Source: Pandoraea norimbergensis
Lineage (GTDB): Bacteria; Pseudomonadota; Gammaproteobacteria; Burkholderiales; Burkholderiaceae
Reading direction: 5' to 3'
NCBI RefSeq assembly: GCF_001465545.3
Contig: NZ_CP013480.3
Coordinates: forward strand, 4,774,001-4,838,000
DNA length: 64,000 nt
Both the position numbers and the translations under genes were made by a program. The notes under the pieces were generated by a model that worked only from the letters and a program-made list of their open reading frames with translations, had not been told where the DNA came from and ran no database searches. Shown piece after piece: positions 21,665 through 30,519 of this stretch; positions within the stretch are counted from its first letter, which is position 1; every line of letters begins with the position of its first letter.

Positions 21665-22879
21665 TCAGGCCGGCTTCACCCGAATCGGAAAGCCCTCGAC
21701 ATAGTCACGAAGATCCGCGCCCGGTCCCCAAGCGGCTTCGTCCCAGACGCGGCCATCGCATAGCACTTCGCGCACGGGGGCATCCACAACGGGCACGCCT
21801 TCAGCTCGCGCAGCCGCCTCGTAAAGCCCGATCTGATTGACCTGCGCCGCGATGTGCGCCGCCTCGGCCAGCGCGTCGTCGCCAATCATTGCCCAGCGGC
21901 GATATTGCGAAATGAACCACATCCCGTCCGACAGGCGCGGATAAGTCACCGCGCCATCGTCGAAGAAGCTCACCGGCAACAACGCGTGCCGGCCCTGCAA
22001 TTTGCCGAAGTCGCCGAGCAGCCGAGCGGCGATCAGGTCGCGCGGCGCGCCGACCCACGCCGGTTCGGCCAGCCACCCGGCGGCCTCTTCCCGGTGCCCC
22101 GGCATATCGAGCCACCGGCATGCACTGAGTAGCGTTCGCACAAGGGCCAGCGCCGTATTCGGGTAGCGGGTCACGAAATCTCGTCGGCAAGCGAGCACCT
22201 TCTCCGGATGATTCGGCCAGATGTCGCTCGACACCGCGACCGTACGCCCCAGTTCGCGCGCCTGTGCCACGGCGTGCCACGGCTCACCGCAACAGAAACC
22301 GTCCAGCCCGCCCTCCTCCATCGCCGCCACCATATGGGCGGGCGGAATCACGATGCGCGCGATCTCCGAGAGCGGATCGATACCCTGCGCCGCAAACCAG
22401 TAATTGAGAAACATCGCGTGCGTGCCGGTCGGAAACGTCTGCGCAAACACCGGCGTGCGCCCGAGCGTGCCCAATGCCTCGCGCAAGCTCCCGGTCTGCG
22501 TCATCGCCTCCGCCAGCGACGGCGTCACCGTCACGGCCTGACCATTACGATTGAGCACCATGAGCACGGCCATGTCCTCGCGCGGGCCACCGATACCCAA
22601 TTGCACGCCGTACACCAAGCCATACAGCGAATGCGCGGCATCCAGCTCGCCCGTGAGCAGCTTGTCGCGCACGGCAGCCCACGACGACTCGCGGCTCAAT
22701 TCCAGCGTCAGCCCATGCTCGTGCCCCAGCTCCAGCCGCTTGGCGACCACCAGCGGCGCAGCGTCCGACAGCGCCACGAATCCCACGCGCAAGTGACGCT
22801 TCTCTGGCGCGCCCCCCGATGCTGCACTCAGCGTGTCAGCGCGCCCTGCGCCGAAATCCTTCCATGTTGACGTCGACAT
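21665..22879 (-). CDS. nasS: NasS, nitrate/nitrite-sensing periplasmic-binding-fold protein
   Basis: A 404-residue protein of the NrtA/CmpA nitrate-binding family: LRVGFVALSDAAPLVVAKRLELGHEHGLTLEL at the start of the binding fold, then LDAAHSLYGLVYGVQLGIGG and MVAAMEEGGLDGFCCGEPWHAVA. It lacks a signal peptide, as expected for the cytoplasmic sensor NasS rather than the periplasmic transporter subunit. In known NasST systems NasS holds NasT inactive until it binds nitrate or nitrite. It lies 9 bp downstream of nasT, and is the last gene of the nitrate operon. Confidence 0.87.
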   Translation of the reverse strand: MSTSTWKDFGAGRADTLSAASGGAPEKRHLRVGFVALSDAAPLVVAKRLELGHEHGLTLELSRESSWAAVRDKLLTGELDAAHSLYGLVYGVQLGIGGPREDMAVLMVLNRNGQAVTVTPSLAEAMTQTGSLREALGTLGRTPVFAQTFPTGTHAMFLNYWFAAQGIDPLSEIARIVIPPAHMVAAMEEGGLDGFCCGEPWHAVAQARELGRTVAVSSDIWPNHPEKVLACRRDFVTRYPNTALALVRTLLSACRWLDMPGHREEAAGWLAEPAWVGAPRDLIAARLLGDFGKLQGRHALLPVSFFDDGAVTYPRLSDGMWFISQYRRWAMIGDDALAEAAHIAAQVNQIGLYEAAARAEGVPVVDAPVREVLCDGRVWDEAAWGPGADLRDYVEGFPIRVKPA

Positions 22880-22888
22880 GAGCAGTGT

Positions 22889-23599
22889 CTATCCCAGTAA
22901 TTCGGCAATCGAGACGAGCTGGCGCGCCACTTCGACGAGCTTCTCGCCCTGATCCATTGCCCGTTTGCGCAGAAGGGCATAGGCCTCCTGCTCGGAAATC
23001 TTGCGCCGGTCCATCAGCAGACGCTTGGCCCGGTCGATCAGTTTGCGGTCGGCCAGTTCGCTCTCGGCCTTGGTCAGCCGTGCACGCAACTTCTCCTCGT
23101 GCGCAAAGCGGGCCAACGCCACTTCGAGAATCGGTGCCAGCCGGTCAGCGGCGAGCCCTTCCACCGAATACGCCGTCACGCCGGCATCGACGGCGGCGCG
23201 AATCAGCGACTGGTTGCCGTCGGCAGAGAACATCAACACGGTGCGCGGTGCTGCCGCGTTCATGACAGCCAACTGCTCCAGCGTGTCGCGCGAGGGCGAT
23301 TCGGTATCGATGATGATGACGTCCGGGCGCTCGCTCTCGACCACGCGCGGCAACGCCTGCGGCTTGGCCACTTCGGCGAGCATCTCGCAGCCCAGACGCG
23401 CGAGCGCCGCCCTCAAGTCGCCAATCGGCTTGTCGGTATCGGTCACGAGCAGCACGCGCAATACGCCAGCCGCGCCACTCACGCCACCCACGCCGGCAGG
23501 CGCAGCAGCAGATGTGGCGGGAGCGGCTATCGGTGACGTGTCGGCGGGGGAAGCGCGATCCCCGGTATCCGGTCGTTTTGGCAAGATCGTGGGGGCCAA
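22889..23599 (-). CDS. nasT: NasT, ANTAR-domain RNA-binding antiterminator
   Basis: A ~236-residue protein. A response-regulator-like receiver domain starts at LRVLLVTDTDKPIGDLRAAL (about residue 47) with IIIDTES in the phosphoacceptor region, and the C-terminal ANTAR domain is DRAKRLLMDRRKISEQEAYALLRKRAMDQGEKLVEVARQLVSIAELL. ANTAR proteins bind paired RNA hairpins and prevent leader termination. The first ~45 residues are a low-complexity A/P/G/S segment that most NasT proteins lack; the start used is TTG at 23599 without a ribosome binding site, so a GTG further in may be the real one. Its likely target is the leader of this same operon at 30203-30269. Confidence 0.87.
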   Translation of the reverse strand: MAPTILPKRPDTGDRASPADTSPIAAPATSAAAPAGVGGVSGAAGVLRVLLVTDTDKPIGDLRAALARLGCEMLAEVAKPQALPRVVESERPDVIIIDTESPSRDTLEQLAVMNAAAPRTVLMFSADGNQSLIRAAVDAGVTAYSVEGLAADRLAPILEVALARFAHEEKLRARLTKAESELADRKLIDRAKRLLMDRRKISEQEAYALLRKRAMDQGEKLVEVARQLVSIAELLG

Positions 23600-23642
23600 G
23601 GGTTAGGGGGAAATCTAGGTATCGGTAGTATAGGCACGCCAA

Positions 23643-24392
23643 TCAGGCGGCGATGGCGATGGTGTCCACGCTCGATGCGAGTGCCGCCTCACCGACCGCG
23701 CCGCCAACGAGCAAAATGGCTGGACTGGCGAAATCGCCCGCCCGCACGTCCTGTGCCAGACAGCCCAGCGTCGTCAGCAAGCGCCGTTCGTGTGCCGTGC
23801 CCGCCCACTGCACGGCCGCTGCCGGTGTTGCGGCGTCGAGATGCGCGAGCAGCGTCGCACACAGGCCTTCGACCCGCTGCACGCCCATGTAGATCGCCAG
23901 CGTCGTGCCTGTCGCGGCCAGTGCCGTCCAGTTCGGCGCCGTGCCGTCCTGCCGGTGCGCGGTGACGAAGGTCACGCCCGCGCAATGATCGCGGTGCGTG
24001 AGCGACATGCCGAGCCCGGCCGCCGCCGCAAAGGCCGCCGACACGCCGTTGACGATGTCCACCGGCACGCCAGCACGCCGCAACGCGCTCATTTCTTCCC
24101 CGGCCCGGCCGAACATCAGCGCGTCGCCCCCTTTCACGCGCACCACATGCGCGCCGCGCCGGGCCATCCGGCACATCAGCCGTTCGATGAACGCCTGCGG
24201 TGTGGACCGGCAGCCGCCTCGCTTGCCCACGGCAATCACGCGGGCCTGCGGCGCGAGGGTGACGATTTCCGGGTTGGCCAGATCGTCGACCAGCAGCACG
24301 TCGGCCTCGCTCAGCACCCGCGCGGCGCGCAGCGTGAGCAGATCGAGCGCGCCGGGGCCCGCACTGAGCAGGGTAACTTTGCCGAGCTTCAT
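23643..24392 (-). CDS. cobA: Uroporphyrinogen-III C-methyltransferase (siroheme synthesis)
   Basis: A 249-residue SUMT enzyme. VTLLSAGPGALDLLTLRAARVLSEADVLLVDDL is the N-terminal family motif, followed by VRVKGGDALMFGRAGEEMSALRRAGVPVDIVNGVSAAFAAAAGLGMSLTHRD, containing the SAM-binding and active-site loops. It makes precorrin-2 from uroporphyrinogen III using two SAM molecules, the first step to siroheme, which NirB requires. Its place in the nirBD-nasA operon fits this supply role. No separate CysG-type oxidase/chelatase domain is attached, so those steps must be encoded elsewhere. Confidence 0.92.
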   Translation of the reverse strand: MKLGKVTLLSAGPGALDLLTLRAARVLSEADVLLVDDLANPEIVTLAPQARVIAVGKRGGCRSTPQAFIERLMCRMARRGAHVVRVKGGDALMFGRAGEEMSALRRAGVPVDIVNGVSAAFAAAAGLGMSLTHRDHCAGVTFVTAHRQDGTAPNWTALAATGTTLAIYMGVQRVEGLCATLLAHLDAATPAAAVQWAGTAHERRLLTTLGCLAQDVRAGDFASPAILLVGGAVGEAALASSVDTIAIAA

Positions 24393-24473
24393 GATCGTTC
24401 TCCGTCAATTCTTCCACGTCCTGTTGGTGAGGTACTGCGCACGCTGGCGAGCGTTATGTCGAAGTCATGTCAA

Positions 24474-27251
24474 TCACACGGCTCCGGCCGTGGCCGAGGG
24501 TTCCACTGCGAACGACGGCGCCTTCGATGCCACACACATGCGCTGCAACTCCGGCACGCACGATCCACAGACCGTGCCGCAGCCGAGCGTCGCCTTGAGT
24601 TTTGATACGTCTGCGCCAGAGGCAATCGCCGCAGCGATGCTCGACGCATTGATCTGCTTGCACTGACACACCGTACGGTCGCGCGCGGCACTGAGCGTCG
24701 CGGCGCTGTCGGCCACAAACACGGCGTGACGCGCCCGCGTCCACGGCGTGCCCTCGCGCACCCGCGCGAGCAACGATGCCGATCCCGCCACATCCGCTTC
24801 GCTCCCGGCCACGAGCACGCCCTCGATCACGGCGTCTCGCCATGCGACTCGCTTTGTCATGACCCGGCGCGCGTCGCGGTATTCGAGCAACGCTTCGTCT
24901 CGGGGCAGCCCCAGCGCGGTATGCAGCCGTTCAAGCCAGTCGGCATCGGCCTGATCGTCGGCAGCCGAGACCACTACGCGATCGTCGCCTTCGAGCCGCA
25001 CCGTCGCGAAACGACGCTCGGCCAGCAACGGCTGCACCGCCGCGTGCAGTTGCAGCGCATCGCCGCGACGCACCGCCGACACGCGCCACGGCAACGTCAG
25101 CGGATCGACCCGCACGGCCGCATGCTTCAATTCGGGCTGTTTCGAATACTTGTCGACGGCGCCCGTCGTCGTGTCGTTGACACCGCCGCCACCAAGAAAC
25201 TGGCCGCTCCAATGCATCGGCACAAAGACCGTGCCCGACGCTACGTCGTCGCTCACGGCGAGCATCAACACGCGCTCGCCGCGACGGCTGGACAGCCGTA
25301 CGAAGTCGCCCGCGCGCAAGCTGCGCCGTGTGGCGTCGGTCGGATGCATCGTCAGCGTGGGCTCAGGGGCGTGTTCGAACAACTGCCCGACGCGGCCCGT
25401 GCGGCTCATGCCGTGCCACTGGTCACGCAGCCGTCCGGTAATCAGCCGGAACGGATGACGCGCGTTGATCGGCTCGGCCACCGGCTGGTACTCGAACGCG
25501 TGAAAGCGCGCACGGCCATCGCTCGTGGCAAACGCGCCGTCTTCATAACGACGCGCCTGCCCTTGCGAGGCTCCCGCCGGAAACGGCCATTGCTGCGGGC
25601 CCTGTTGCTCGAGCATCGCGTAGTCGATGCCGCCAATATCGAGATCGCGGCCGAGCGTCAGTGCGCGATGCTCGTTGAAGACCGCTTCCGTCGAATCGAA
25701 GACAAATCGCTCCACCGGCACGTCGAGCTTCGGCGCAAGACGACGCGCCACTTCGCTCGCAATCCACCAGTCGGCGCGTGCCGCCCCCGGCGCGTCGACC
25801 GCCGCACGCACGCGCGAGATACGCCGCTCCGAGTTGGTCACCGTGCCCGCCTTTTCGCCCCAACTGGTAGCGGGCAGCAGCACGTCGGCGTAAGGCACGG
25901 TGTCGGTCTGATGGAAGGCTTCCTGCACCACGACGAACTCTGCGGCATTGAGCGCTTCGCGCACCCGTGCGCTGTCGGGCATCGAATGCACGGGGTTCGT
26001 GCAGGCGATCCAGATGGCTTTGATGCGTCCGTCGCGCACGGCGTCGAACATCTCGACGGCTGGCAGACCGGGGCGATCGGAAAGCCCCTGCATGCCCCAC
26101 AACTGTTCGACTTCCGCACGATGGGCCGCATTGCCGATATCGCGATGCGCGGCGAGCATCGTTGCCAGCCCGCCGACTTCGCGACCGCCCATGGCGTTGG
26201 GTTGCCCGGTGAGCGAGAACGGGCCCGCACCCGCACGCCCGATCTGACCCGTTGCCAGATGCAGATGAATCAACGCCAGATTCTTTTCCGTGCCGTGGCT
26301 CGACTGATTGAGGCCCATGCAATACAGCGACAGCGCCGCCGGGCTCTCGCCGAACCAGTCCGCCGCCTGACGCAACGCCGATTCCTCGATGCCACACACA
26401 TCCGCGACGAGTTGCGGCGGATAGGCGCGCAGGATTTGCTTGAGCGCGTCGAACCCCTCGGTGTGCGCATCGATATAGCGGCGGTCGATGCGCCCTTCCC
26501 AGATCAGGTGATGCAGCATGCCGTGGAACAACGCCACGTCGGTGCCGGGCACGATGGACAGATGCAGGTCCGCCATCGCAGCCGTATCGGTGCGGCGCGG
26601 GTCGACCACGATCCAGCGAATCGACGGATCGGCCGCCCGGGCCGCCTCCAGCCGGCGAAACAGCACCGGATGCGCATACGCCATGTTGCTGCCCGCGAAG
26701 ATCACCGTTTTCGCCGCTTCGAGATCCTCGTAGCACGTGGGCGGGCCATCGGCACCGAGCGCCATCTTGTACGCGCTCACGGCGCTCGACATGCACAGCC
26801 GCGAGTTCGTATCGATGTTATTGGTGCGCACCAGCCCTTTCGCGAGCTTGTTGAAGACGTAATAGTCCTCGGTGAGCAGTTGCCCCGACACGTAAAACGC
26901 CACGGCGTCGGGTCCATGCTCGCGGATGATGTCGGCGAAGCGCGACGCGACCGTGCCGAGCGCGTCGTCCCAAGTGGCGGGGATACGTACCGCGTCGCGC
27001 GACGTGCGCAGCTCGGGCATGAGCACACGCCCGGCCAGCGACTGCGCGGTGAGCGGCAGCGTCATGCCTTTGCTGCACAGGCGTCCGTAATTGGCCGGAT
27101 GTGCCGGGTCGCCCTGCACGCCGACAATGCGCTCGCCATCGCTTTCGACCAGCATGCCGCAGCCCACGCCGCAGTAGCAGCAGGTCGTCTTCGTGATCGT
27201 CGTCACGGCAGGCGTCGCGATGGACGTGGAAGCAGGGGTCAGCAGATTCAT
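24474..27251 (-). CDS. nasA: Assimilatory nitrate reductase, molybdopterin catalytic subunit
   Basis: A 925-residue molybdoenzyme. CCYCGVGCGML near residue 24 begins the [4Fe-4S] binding region (further cysteine in RLCSKG), followed by the molybdopterin domains (SNMAYAHPVLFRRLEAA, GLNQSSHGTEKNLALIHLHL, ATGQIGRAGAGPFSLTGQPNAMGGREVGGL) and the MGD-binding C-terminal barrel (ITGRLRDQWHGMSRTGR). A BFD-like [2Fe-2S] domain closes the protein (CQCKQINASS and CGTVCGSC, about residues 862-905), as in NasA/NasC-type cytoplasmic nitrate reductases. It reduces nitrate to nitrite for NirBD. GGAG 6 bp before the ATG at 27251 favours this start over 27272. Confidence 0.93.
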   Translation of the reverse strand: MNLLTPASTSIATPAVTTITKTTCCYCGVGCGMLVESDGERIVGVQGDPAHPANYGRLCSKGMTLPLTAQSLAGRVLMPELRTSRDAVRIPATWDDALGTVASRFADIIREHGPDAVAFYVSGQLLTEDYYVFNKLAKGLVRTNNIDTNSRLCMSSAVSAYKMALGADGPPTCYEDLEAAKTVIFAGSNMAYAHPVLFRRLEAARAADPSIRWIVVDPRRTDTAAMADLHLSIVPGTDVALFHGMLHHLIWEGRIDRRYIDAHTEGFDALKQILRAYPPQLVADVCGIEESALRQAADWFGESPAALSLYCMGLNQSSHGTEKNLALIHLHLATGQIGRAGAGPFSLTGQPNAMGGREVGGLATMLAAHRDIGNAAHRAEVEQLWGMQGLSDRPGLPAVEMFDAVRDGRIKAIWIACTNPVHSMPDSARVREALNAAEFVVVQEAFHQTDTVPYADVLLPATSWGEKAGTVTNSERRISRVRAAVDAPGAARADWWIASEVARRLAPKLDVPVERFVFDSTEAVFNEHRALTLGRDLDIGGIDYAMLEQQGPQQWPFPAGASQGQARRYEDGAFATSDGRARFHAFEYQPVAEPINARHPFRLITGRLRDQWHGMSRTGRVGQLFEHAPEPTLTMHPTDATRRSLRAGDFVRLSSRRGERVLMLAVSDDVASGTVFVPMHWSGQFLGGGGVNDTTTGAVDKYSKQPELKHAAVRVDPLTLPWRVSAVRRGDALQLHAAVQPLLAERRFATVRLEGDDRVVVSAADDQADADWLERLHTALGLPRDEALLEYRDARRVMTKRVAWRDAVIEGVLVAGSEADVAGSASLLARVREGTPWTRARHAVFVADSAATLSAARDRTVCQCKQINASSIAAAIASGADVSKLKATLGCGTVCGSCVPELQRMCVASKAPSFAVEPSATAGAV

Positions 27252-27294
27252 GACGGACTCCGGCGCGGACATGGTGTGGGGTGCCCTGTAATGC

Positions 27295-27675
27295 TCAGAC
27301 GGTGGCCGACACGTCGGCATCCGCTGGCGTGTTGACTGTCGCGTCACTTGTATCGTCGAACGACAACAACACGTCGCTGCCGTCGAGCCGAACGGCGAAG
27401 CGCTCCGCACAGCCCACATCGGGCGCACAGGCCTGCCCCGTCGCGAGATCGATGTTCCACGCGTGCAGCGGGCACGTCACACGCTCGCCATGAACAATGC
27501 CCTGCGAGAGCGCACCGCCCTTGTGCGGGCACTTGTCGCGCAGCGCGAAGACCTTGTCGCTCTCGGTGCGAAACAGCGCAATGTTGCCGTCAGGATGCGG
27601 CAACACACGCGTGCCCAGACGCGGAATCGCATCGATGTCGCACACATGCAGCCAGATAGGTTGAGACATTTCCAT
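27295..27675 (-). CDS. nirD: Nitrite reductase small subunit NirD
   Basis: A 126-residue Rieske-type protein. CPHKGGALSQGIVHGERVTCPLHAW carries the two Cys-x-His pairs of a Rieske [2Fe-2S] centre (about residues 49-73). This is notable because the E. coli NirD fold often lacks the cluster ligands; here all four are present. It begins 10 bp after nirB and is the partner of the large subunit in NADH-dependent reduction of nitrite to ammonium. A second in-frame ATG two codons in (27669) is possible. Confidence 0.93.
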   Translation of the reverse strand: MEMSQPIWLHVCDIDAIPRLGTRVLPHPDGNIALFRTESDKVFALRDKCPHKGGALSQGIVHGERVTCPLHAWNIDLATGQACAPDVGCAERFAVRLDGSDVLLSFDDTSDATVNTPADADVSATV

Positions 27676-27685
27676 GGCGTCGTCC

Positions 27686-30178
27686 TCAGGCGGTGGCAGG
27701 GGCAGCCGCAGATTTCACGGCGACCGGTGTGATGGGAATGACCGGCTTGAGCGGCACATACTCATTCGCCTGCTTGCCGTCGATACGCGCTTGCCACGGG
27801 TCGGGCAGACCATCGAGTGCATAGAGCAACCGCTCAAACAACGCGCGACGATTGGCCGCGTCGTGCACCACGCGTTGCTTCACGTAATCGAGTCCTACCC
27901 GCGCGAGGTAGTGCACCGTGCGATCGAGGTAGTAGGCTTCTTCGCGATACAACTGAAGAAACGCGCCGGTGTATTCCTTGACCTCTTCGGCCGTCTTCAC
28001 CTTGACGAGAAACTCGGCCACTTCCGTCTTGATGCCACCGTTGCCGCCCACATACAGTTCCCAGCCCGAGTCGACGGCGATCACGCCCACGTCCTTGATG
28101 CCCGCCTCGGCACAATTTCGCGGACAGCCCGACACGGCCAGCTTCACCTTGTGCGGCGACCACATGTTCGCGAGCATGGTCTCCAGATCGATGCCCATCT
28201 GCGTGCTGTTCTGCGTGCCGAAGCGGCAAAACTCGCTGCCCACACACGTCTTCACGGTGCGGATCGACTTGCCGTAGGCGTGTCCGGACGGCATGCCCAG
28301 ATCACGCCACACGCTTACGAGGTCTTCCTTCTTCACGCCGAGCAAGTCGATACGCTGCCCGCCCGTGACCTTGACCATCGGAATCTGGTACTTGTCCGCG
28401 ACGTCGGCGATGCGGCGCAGCTCACTTGCGTTCGTCACACCGCCCTTCATCTGCGGCACGACCGAGAACGTGTTGTCCTTCTGGATGTTGGCGTGCACAC
28501 GCTCGTTGACGAAGCGGCTTTGCGGATCGTCCACGGCTTCCTTGGGCCACGTGCTGAGCATGTAGTAGTTGAGCGCCGGACGGCAGGTCGCGCACCCGTT
28601 GGGCGTGCGCCATTCGAGAAAATCGTAGGCCGCGCGATGCGACGTCAGCCGATGCTCGCGCACGGCGCGACGCACGTCGGCATGCGACAGGTCGGTGCAG
28701 CCGCAGATCGCCTTTTCTTTGGGTGCCGCGTCGTAAGTCGAGCCCAGCGTGCTCATCAGAATCTGCTCGCACAGCCCGGCGCATGAGCCGCACGAGCTGG
28801 CCGCCTTGGTGTGCTTCTTCACGTCATCGAGCGTGAAGAGTCCCTTCTCGGTGATGGCCTTCACGATGGTGCCCTTGCACACACCGTTGCAGCCACATAC
28901 CTCATCGGTATCGGCCATGCCCGCGGCGCGGCTTTGCCCTTGCGTGCCGACGTCGCCCACGCTCGATTCACCGAACATGATGCTGTTGCGCAACTCACCC
29001 AGCGCGCGCCCTTCGCGCAGCAGCTTGAAGTACCACGCACCGTCGGCGGTGTCGCCGTACAGGCAGGCGCCGACGAGTTTGTCGTCGCGAATCACGAGCT
29101 TCTTGTAGACGCCACCGGCCGGGTCGGACAACACGATTTCTTCGGTGCCGTCCCCGCCCAGAAAATCGCCTGCCGAAAACAGATCGATGCCGGTGACCTT
29201 GAGCTTGGTCGAGAGCACCGAGCCGCGATAGCTGCCGATGCCCATCAACGCGAGGTGATTCGCGCAGACCTTGGCCTGTTCGAACAGCGGGGCGACGAGG
29301 CCGTAGGCCACGCCGCGATGGCTCACACATTCACCGACCGCGTAGATGCGCGGGTCGTAAGTCTGGAGCGTGTCGGAGACGACAATGCCGCGCGAACAGT
29401 ACAAGCCCGCCGCTTCGGCGAGCGTCGTGTTCGGGCGAATGCCGGCCGCCATCACGACCAGATCTGCCGCGATCTCTTCACCATTGGCAAAGCGCACCGC
29501 GCGCACGGCACCGGTCGCACCGTCGTCACTGTCGCCGAGAATCGCCGCCGTCTGATGCGACAGCCGGAACGTCAGGCCGCGTGCTTCCAGCGACTGCTGC
29601 AACAACTTGCCCGCCGTGGCATCGAGCTGGCGCTCAAGCAACGTCTCGGCCAGATGCACCACCGTGACTTCCATGCCGCGCAGCTTCAGACCGTTGGCCG
29701 CTTCCAGACCGAGCAGGCCGCCGCCGATGACCACCGCGTGACGCTTGACGCGAGCGGTCTCGATCATGGTTTCGGTATCGCGAATGTCGCGATAACTGAT
29801 CACGCCATCGAGATCCTTGCCCGGCACCGGCAGGATGAACGGGCTCGATCCGGTTGCGATCAACAGGCGATCGTAAGGCGCTTCGGTGCCATCGGCACAG
29901 CGCACGACGCGGCGCGGGCGGTCGATTTGCGTGACCTCTTTGCCCAAGTGCAGCGTGATGCCCTTCCCGGCATACCAATCGAGCGGGTTGAGCACGATGT
30001 CGGCGAACGCTTGTTCACCCGCGAGCACCGGCGAGAGCAGGATGCGGTTGTAGTTCGGATGCGGCTCCGCCCCGAACACGGTGATGTCGTATTGATTCGG
30101 CGCGATCTCCAGCAGCTCCTCGAGCGTGCGGATACCGGCCATGCCATTGCCGATGACGACCAGACGAGGTTTGCGCAT
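27686..30178 (-). CDS. nirB: NADH-dependent nitrite reductase large subunit NirB
   Basis: An 830-residue protein. FAD/NAD(P)H domain: RLVVIGNGMAGIRTLEEL at residues 5-22, VIGGGLLGLEAANGL at about 150. Two BFD-type Fe-S segments follow (CGCNGVCKGTIVKAI near 422; CGSCAGLCEQILM near 460). The siroheme/[4Fe-4S] ligands are CVGSEFC near 643 and SGCPRNC near 683. It reduces nitrite to ammonium in the cytoplasm. The start at 30178 is supported by AGGAGC 7 bp upstream; the frame is open to 30301 but that part spans the leader terminator. It is the first gene of nirBD-nasA-cobA-nasTS. Confidence 0.95.
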   Translation of the reverse strand: MRKPRLVVIGNGMAGIRTLEELLEIAPNQYDITVFGAEPHPNYNRILLSPVLAGEQAFADIVLNPLDWYAGKGITLHLGKEVTQIDRPRRVVRCADGTEAPYDRLLIATGSSPFILPVPGKDLDGVISYRDIRDTETMIETARVKRHAVVIGGGLLGLEAANGLKLRGMEVTVVHLAETLLERQLDATAGKLLQQSLEARGLTFRLSHQTAAILGDSDDGATGAVRAVRFANGEEIAADLVVMAAGIRPNTTLAEAAGLYCSRGIVVSDTLQTYDPRIYAVGECVSHRGVAYGLVAPLFEQAKVCANHLALMGIGSYRGSVLSTKLKVTGIDLFSAGDFLGGDGTEEIVLSDPAGGVYKKLVIRDDKLVGACLYGDTADGAWYFKLLREGRALGELRNSIMFGESSVGDVGTQGQSRAAGMADTDEVCGCNGVCKGTIVKAITEKGLFTLDDVKKHTKAASSCGSCAGLCEQILMSTLGSTYDAAPKEKAICGCTDLSHADVRRAVREHRLTSHRAAYDFLEWRTPNGCATCRPALNYYMLSTWPKEAVDDPQSRFVNERVHANIQKDNTFSVVPQMKGGVTNASELRRIADVADKYQIPMVKVTGGQRIDLLGVKKEDLVSVWRDLGMPSGHAYGKSIRTVKTCVGSEFCRFGTQNSTQMGIDLETMLANMWSPHKVKLAVSGCPRNCAEAGIKDVGVIAVDSGWELYVGGNGGIKTEVAEFLVKVKTAEEVKEYTGAFLQLYREEAYYLDRTVHYLARVGLDYVKQRVVHDAANRRALFERLLYALDGLPDPWQARIDGKQANEYVPLKPVIPITPVAVKSAAAPATA

Positions 30179-30202
30179 GTTGACAGCTCCTGTGGCAGCG
30201 CC

Positions 30203-30250
30203 CGAAAAACAAAACGGCGTCCGTCCGTGCCGCAGCACGGAGGGACGCCG
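30203..30250 (-). terminator. Leader terminator (attenuator) of the nitrate operon
   Basis: On the minus strand a 16-bp stem with one mismatch (arms 30250-30235 and 30230-30215, four-base loop) is followed by TTTTGTTTTTC (30214-30204). It ends ~25 bp before the nirB start codon, downstream of a sigma-54 promoter, so it should stop transcription before nirB unless prevented. This is the arrangement known for ANTAR-regulated nas leaders. Confidence 0.85.
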
Positions 30251-30269
30251 TTGTCCGTTGGGTGCAACG
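30243..30269 (-). promoter_or_regulatory. Candidate ANTAR (NasT) RNA target: two adjacent hairpins
   Basis: RNA from the minus strand contains GGAC-AACGGC-GUCC (30256-30243), a hexaloop hairpin with A at loop position 1 and G at position 4, the known ANTAR consensus. Its 3' half is part of the 5' arm of the terminator, so the two structures exclude each other. Directly 5' is CGUUGCACCCAACG (30269-30256), a small hairpin; its loop does not follow the A1/G4 rule, so the first half of the dual motif is less sure. Confidence 0.6.
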
Positions 30270-30338
30270 CAGGCTTGCCCCTGACGTCGCACCGGTATCA
30301 ATGCTCGCGACGCCTTTGCCGCTAGCGCTAGTGCTTAC

Positions 30339-30353
30339 GCAACAAGCATGCCA
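30339..30353 (-). promoter_or_regulatory. Sigma-54 promoter of the nitrate operon
   Basis: The minus strand reads TGGCATGCTTGTTGC, matching TGGCAC-N5-TTGC at every position but one, with GG and GC elements exactly spaced. Transcription would begin near 30327, giving a leader of ~150 nt that holds the hairpins and terminator. Confidence 0.75.
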
Positions 30354-30444
30354 GCGGGCGCACGGTCATCGGCAAAGCGTTGCCGGATAAGGCAGGAGGG
30401 GGGGAATACCACCGGGAGCGAGTCAAGAGGCAGAGGCTGCGTGC

Positions 30445-30461
30445 TGCACCGCAGCAGTGCA
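30445..30461. promoter_or_regulatory. NtrC-type activator site
   Basis: TGCACCGCAGCAGTGCA matches the NtrC consensus TGCACC-N5-GGTGCA with one mismatch. It lies ~100 bp upstream of the sigma-54 promoter, the usual enhancer distance. Confidence 0.65.
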
Positions 30462-30467
30462 CGATCC

Positions 30468-30500
30468 GGTTCGCCCGCACCACGATGACGCGGGCGAACC
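30468..30500 (-). terminator. Hairpin after the MFS gene, possible terminator
   Basis: Perfect 11-bp arms GGTTCGCCCGC and GCGGGCGAACC (30468-30478, 30490-30500) with an 11-base loop, 20 bp after the MFS stop codon. No T tract follows on either strand, so efficient intrinsic termination is doubtful. Confidence 0.45.
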
Positions 30501-30519
30501 ACGATGCGGCACGCCTTGA

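Noticed and set aside
24726..27335. 869-residue plus-strand frame opposite the nitrate reductase gene
   Set aside because: Codon-bias shadow of nasA: low-complexity His/Arg/Gln-rich protein with no domain, while the minus strand encodes all molybdoenzyme motifs.
28811..30325. 504-residue plus-strand frame opposite nirB
   Set aside because: Same kind of shadow; it also runs through the nitrate leader and promoter elements.
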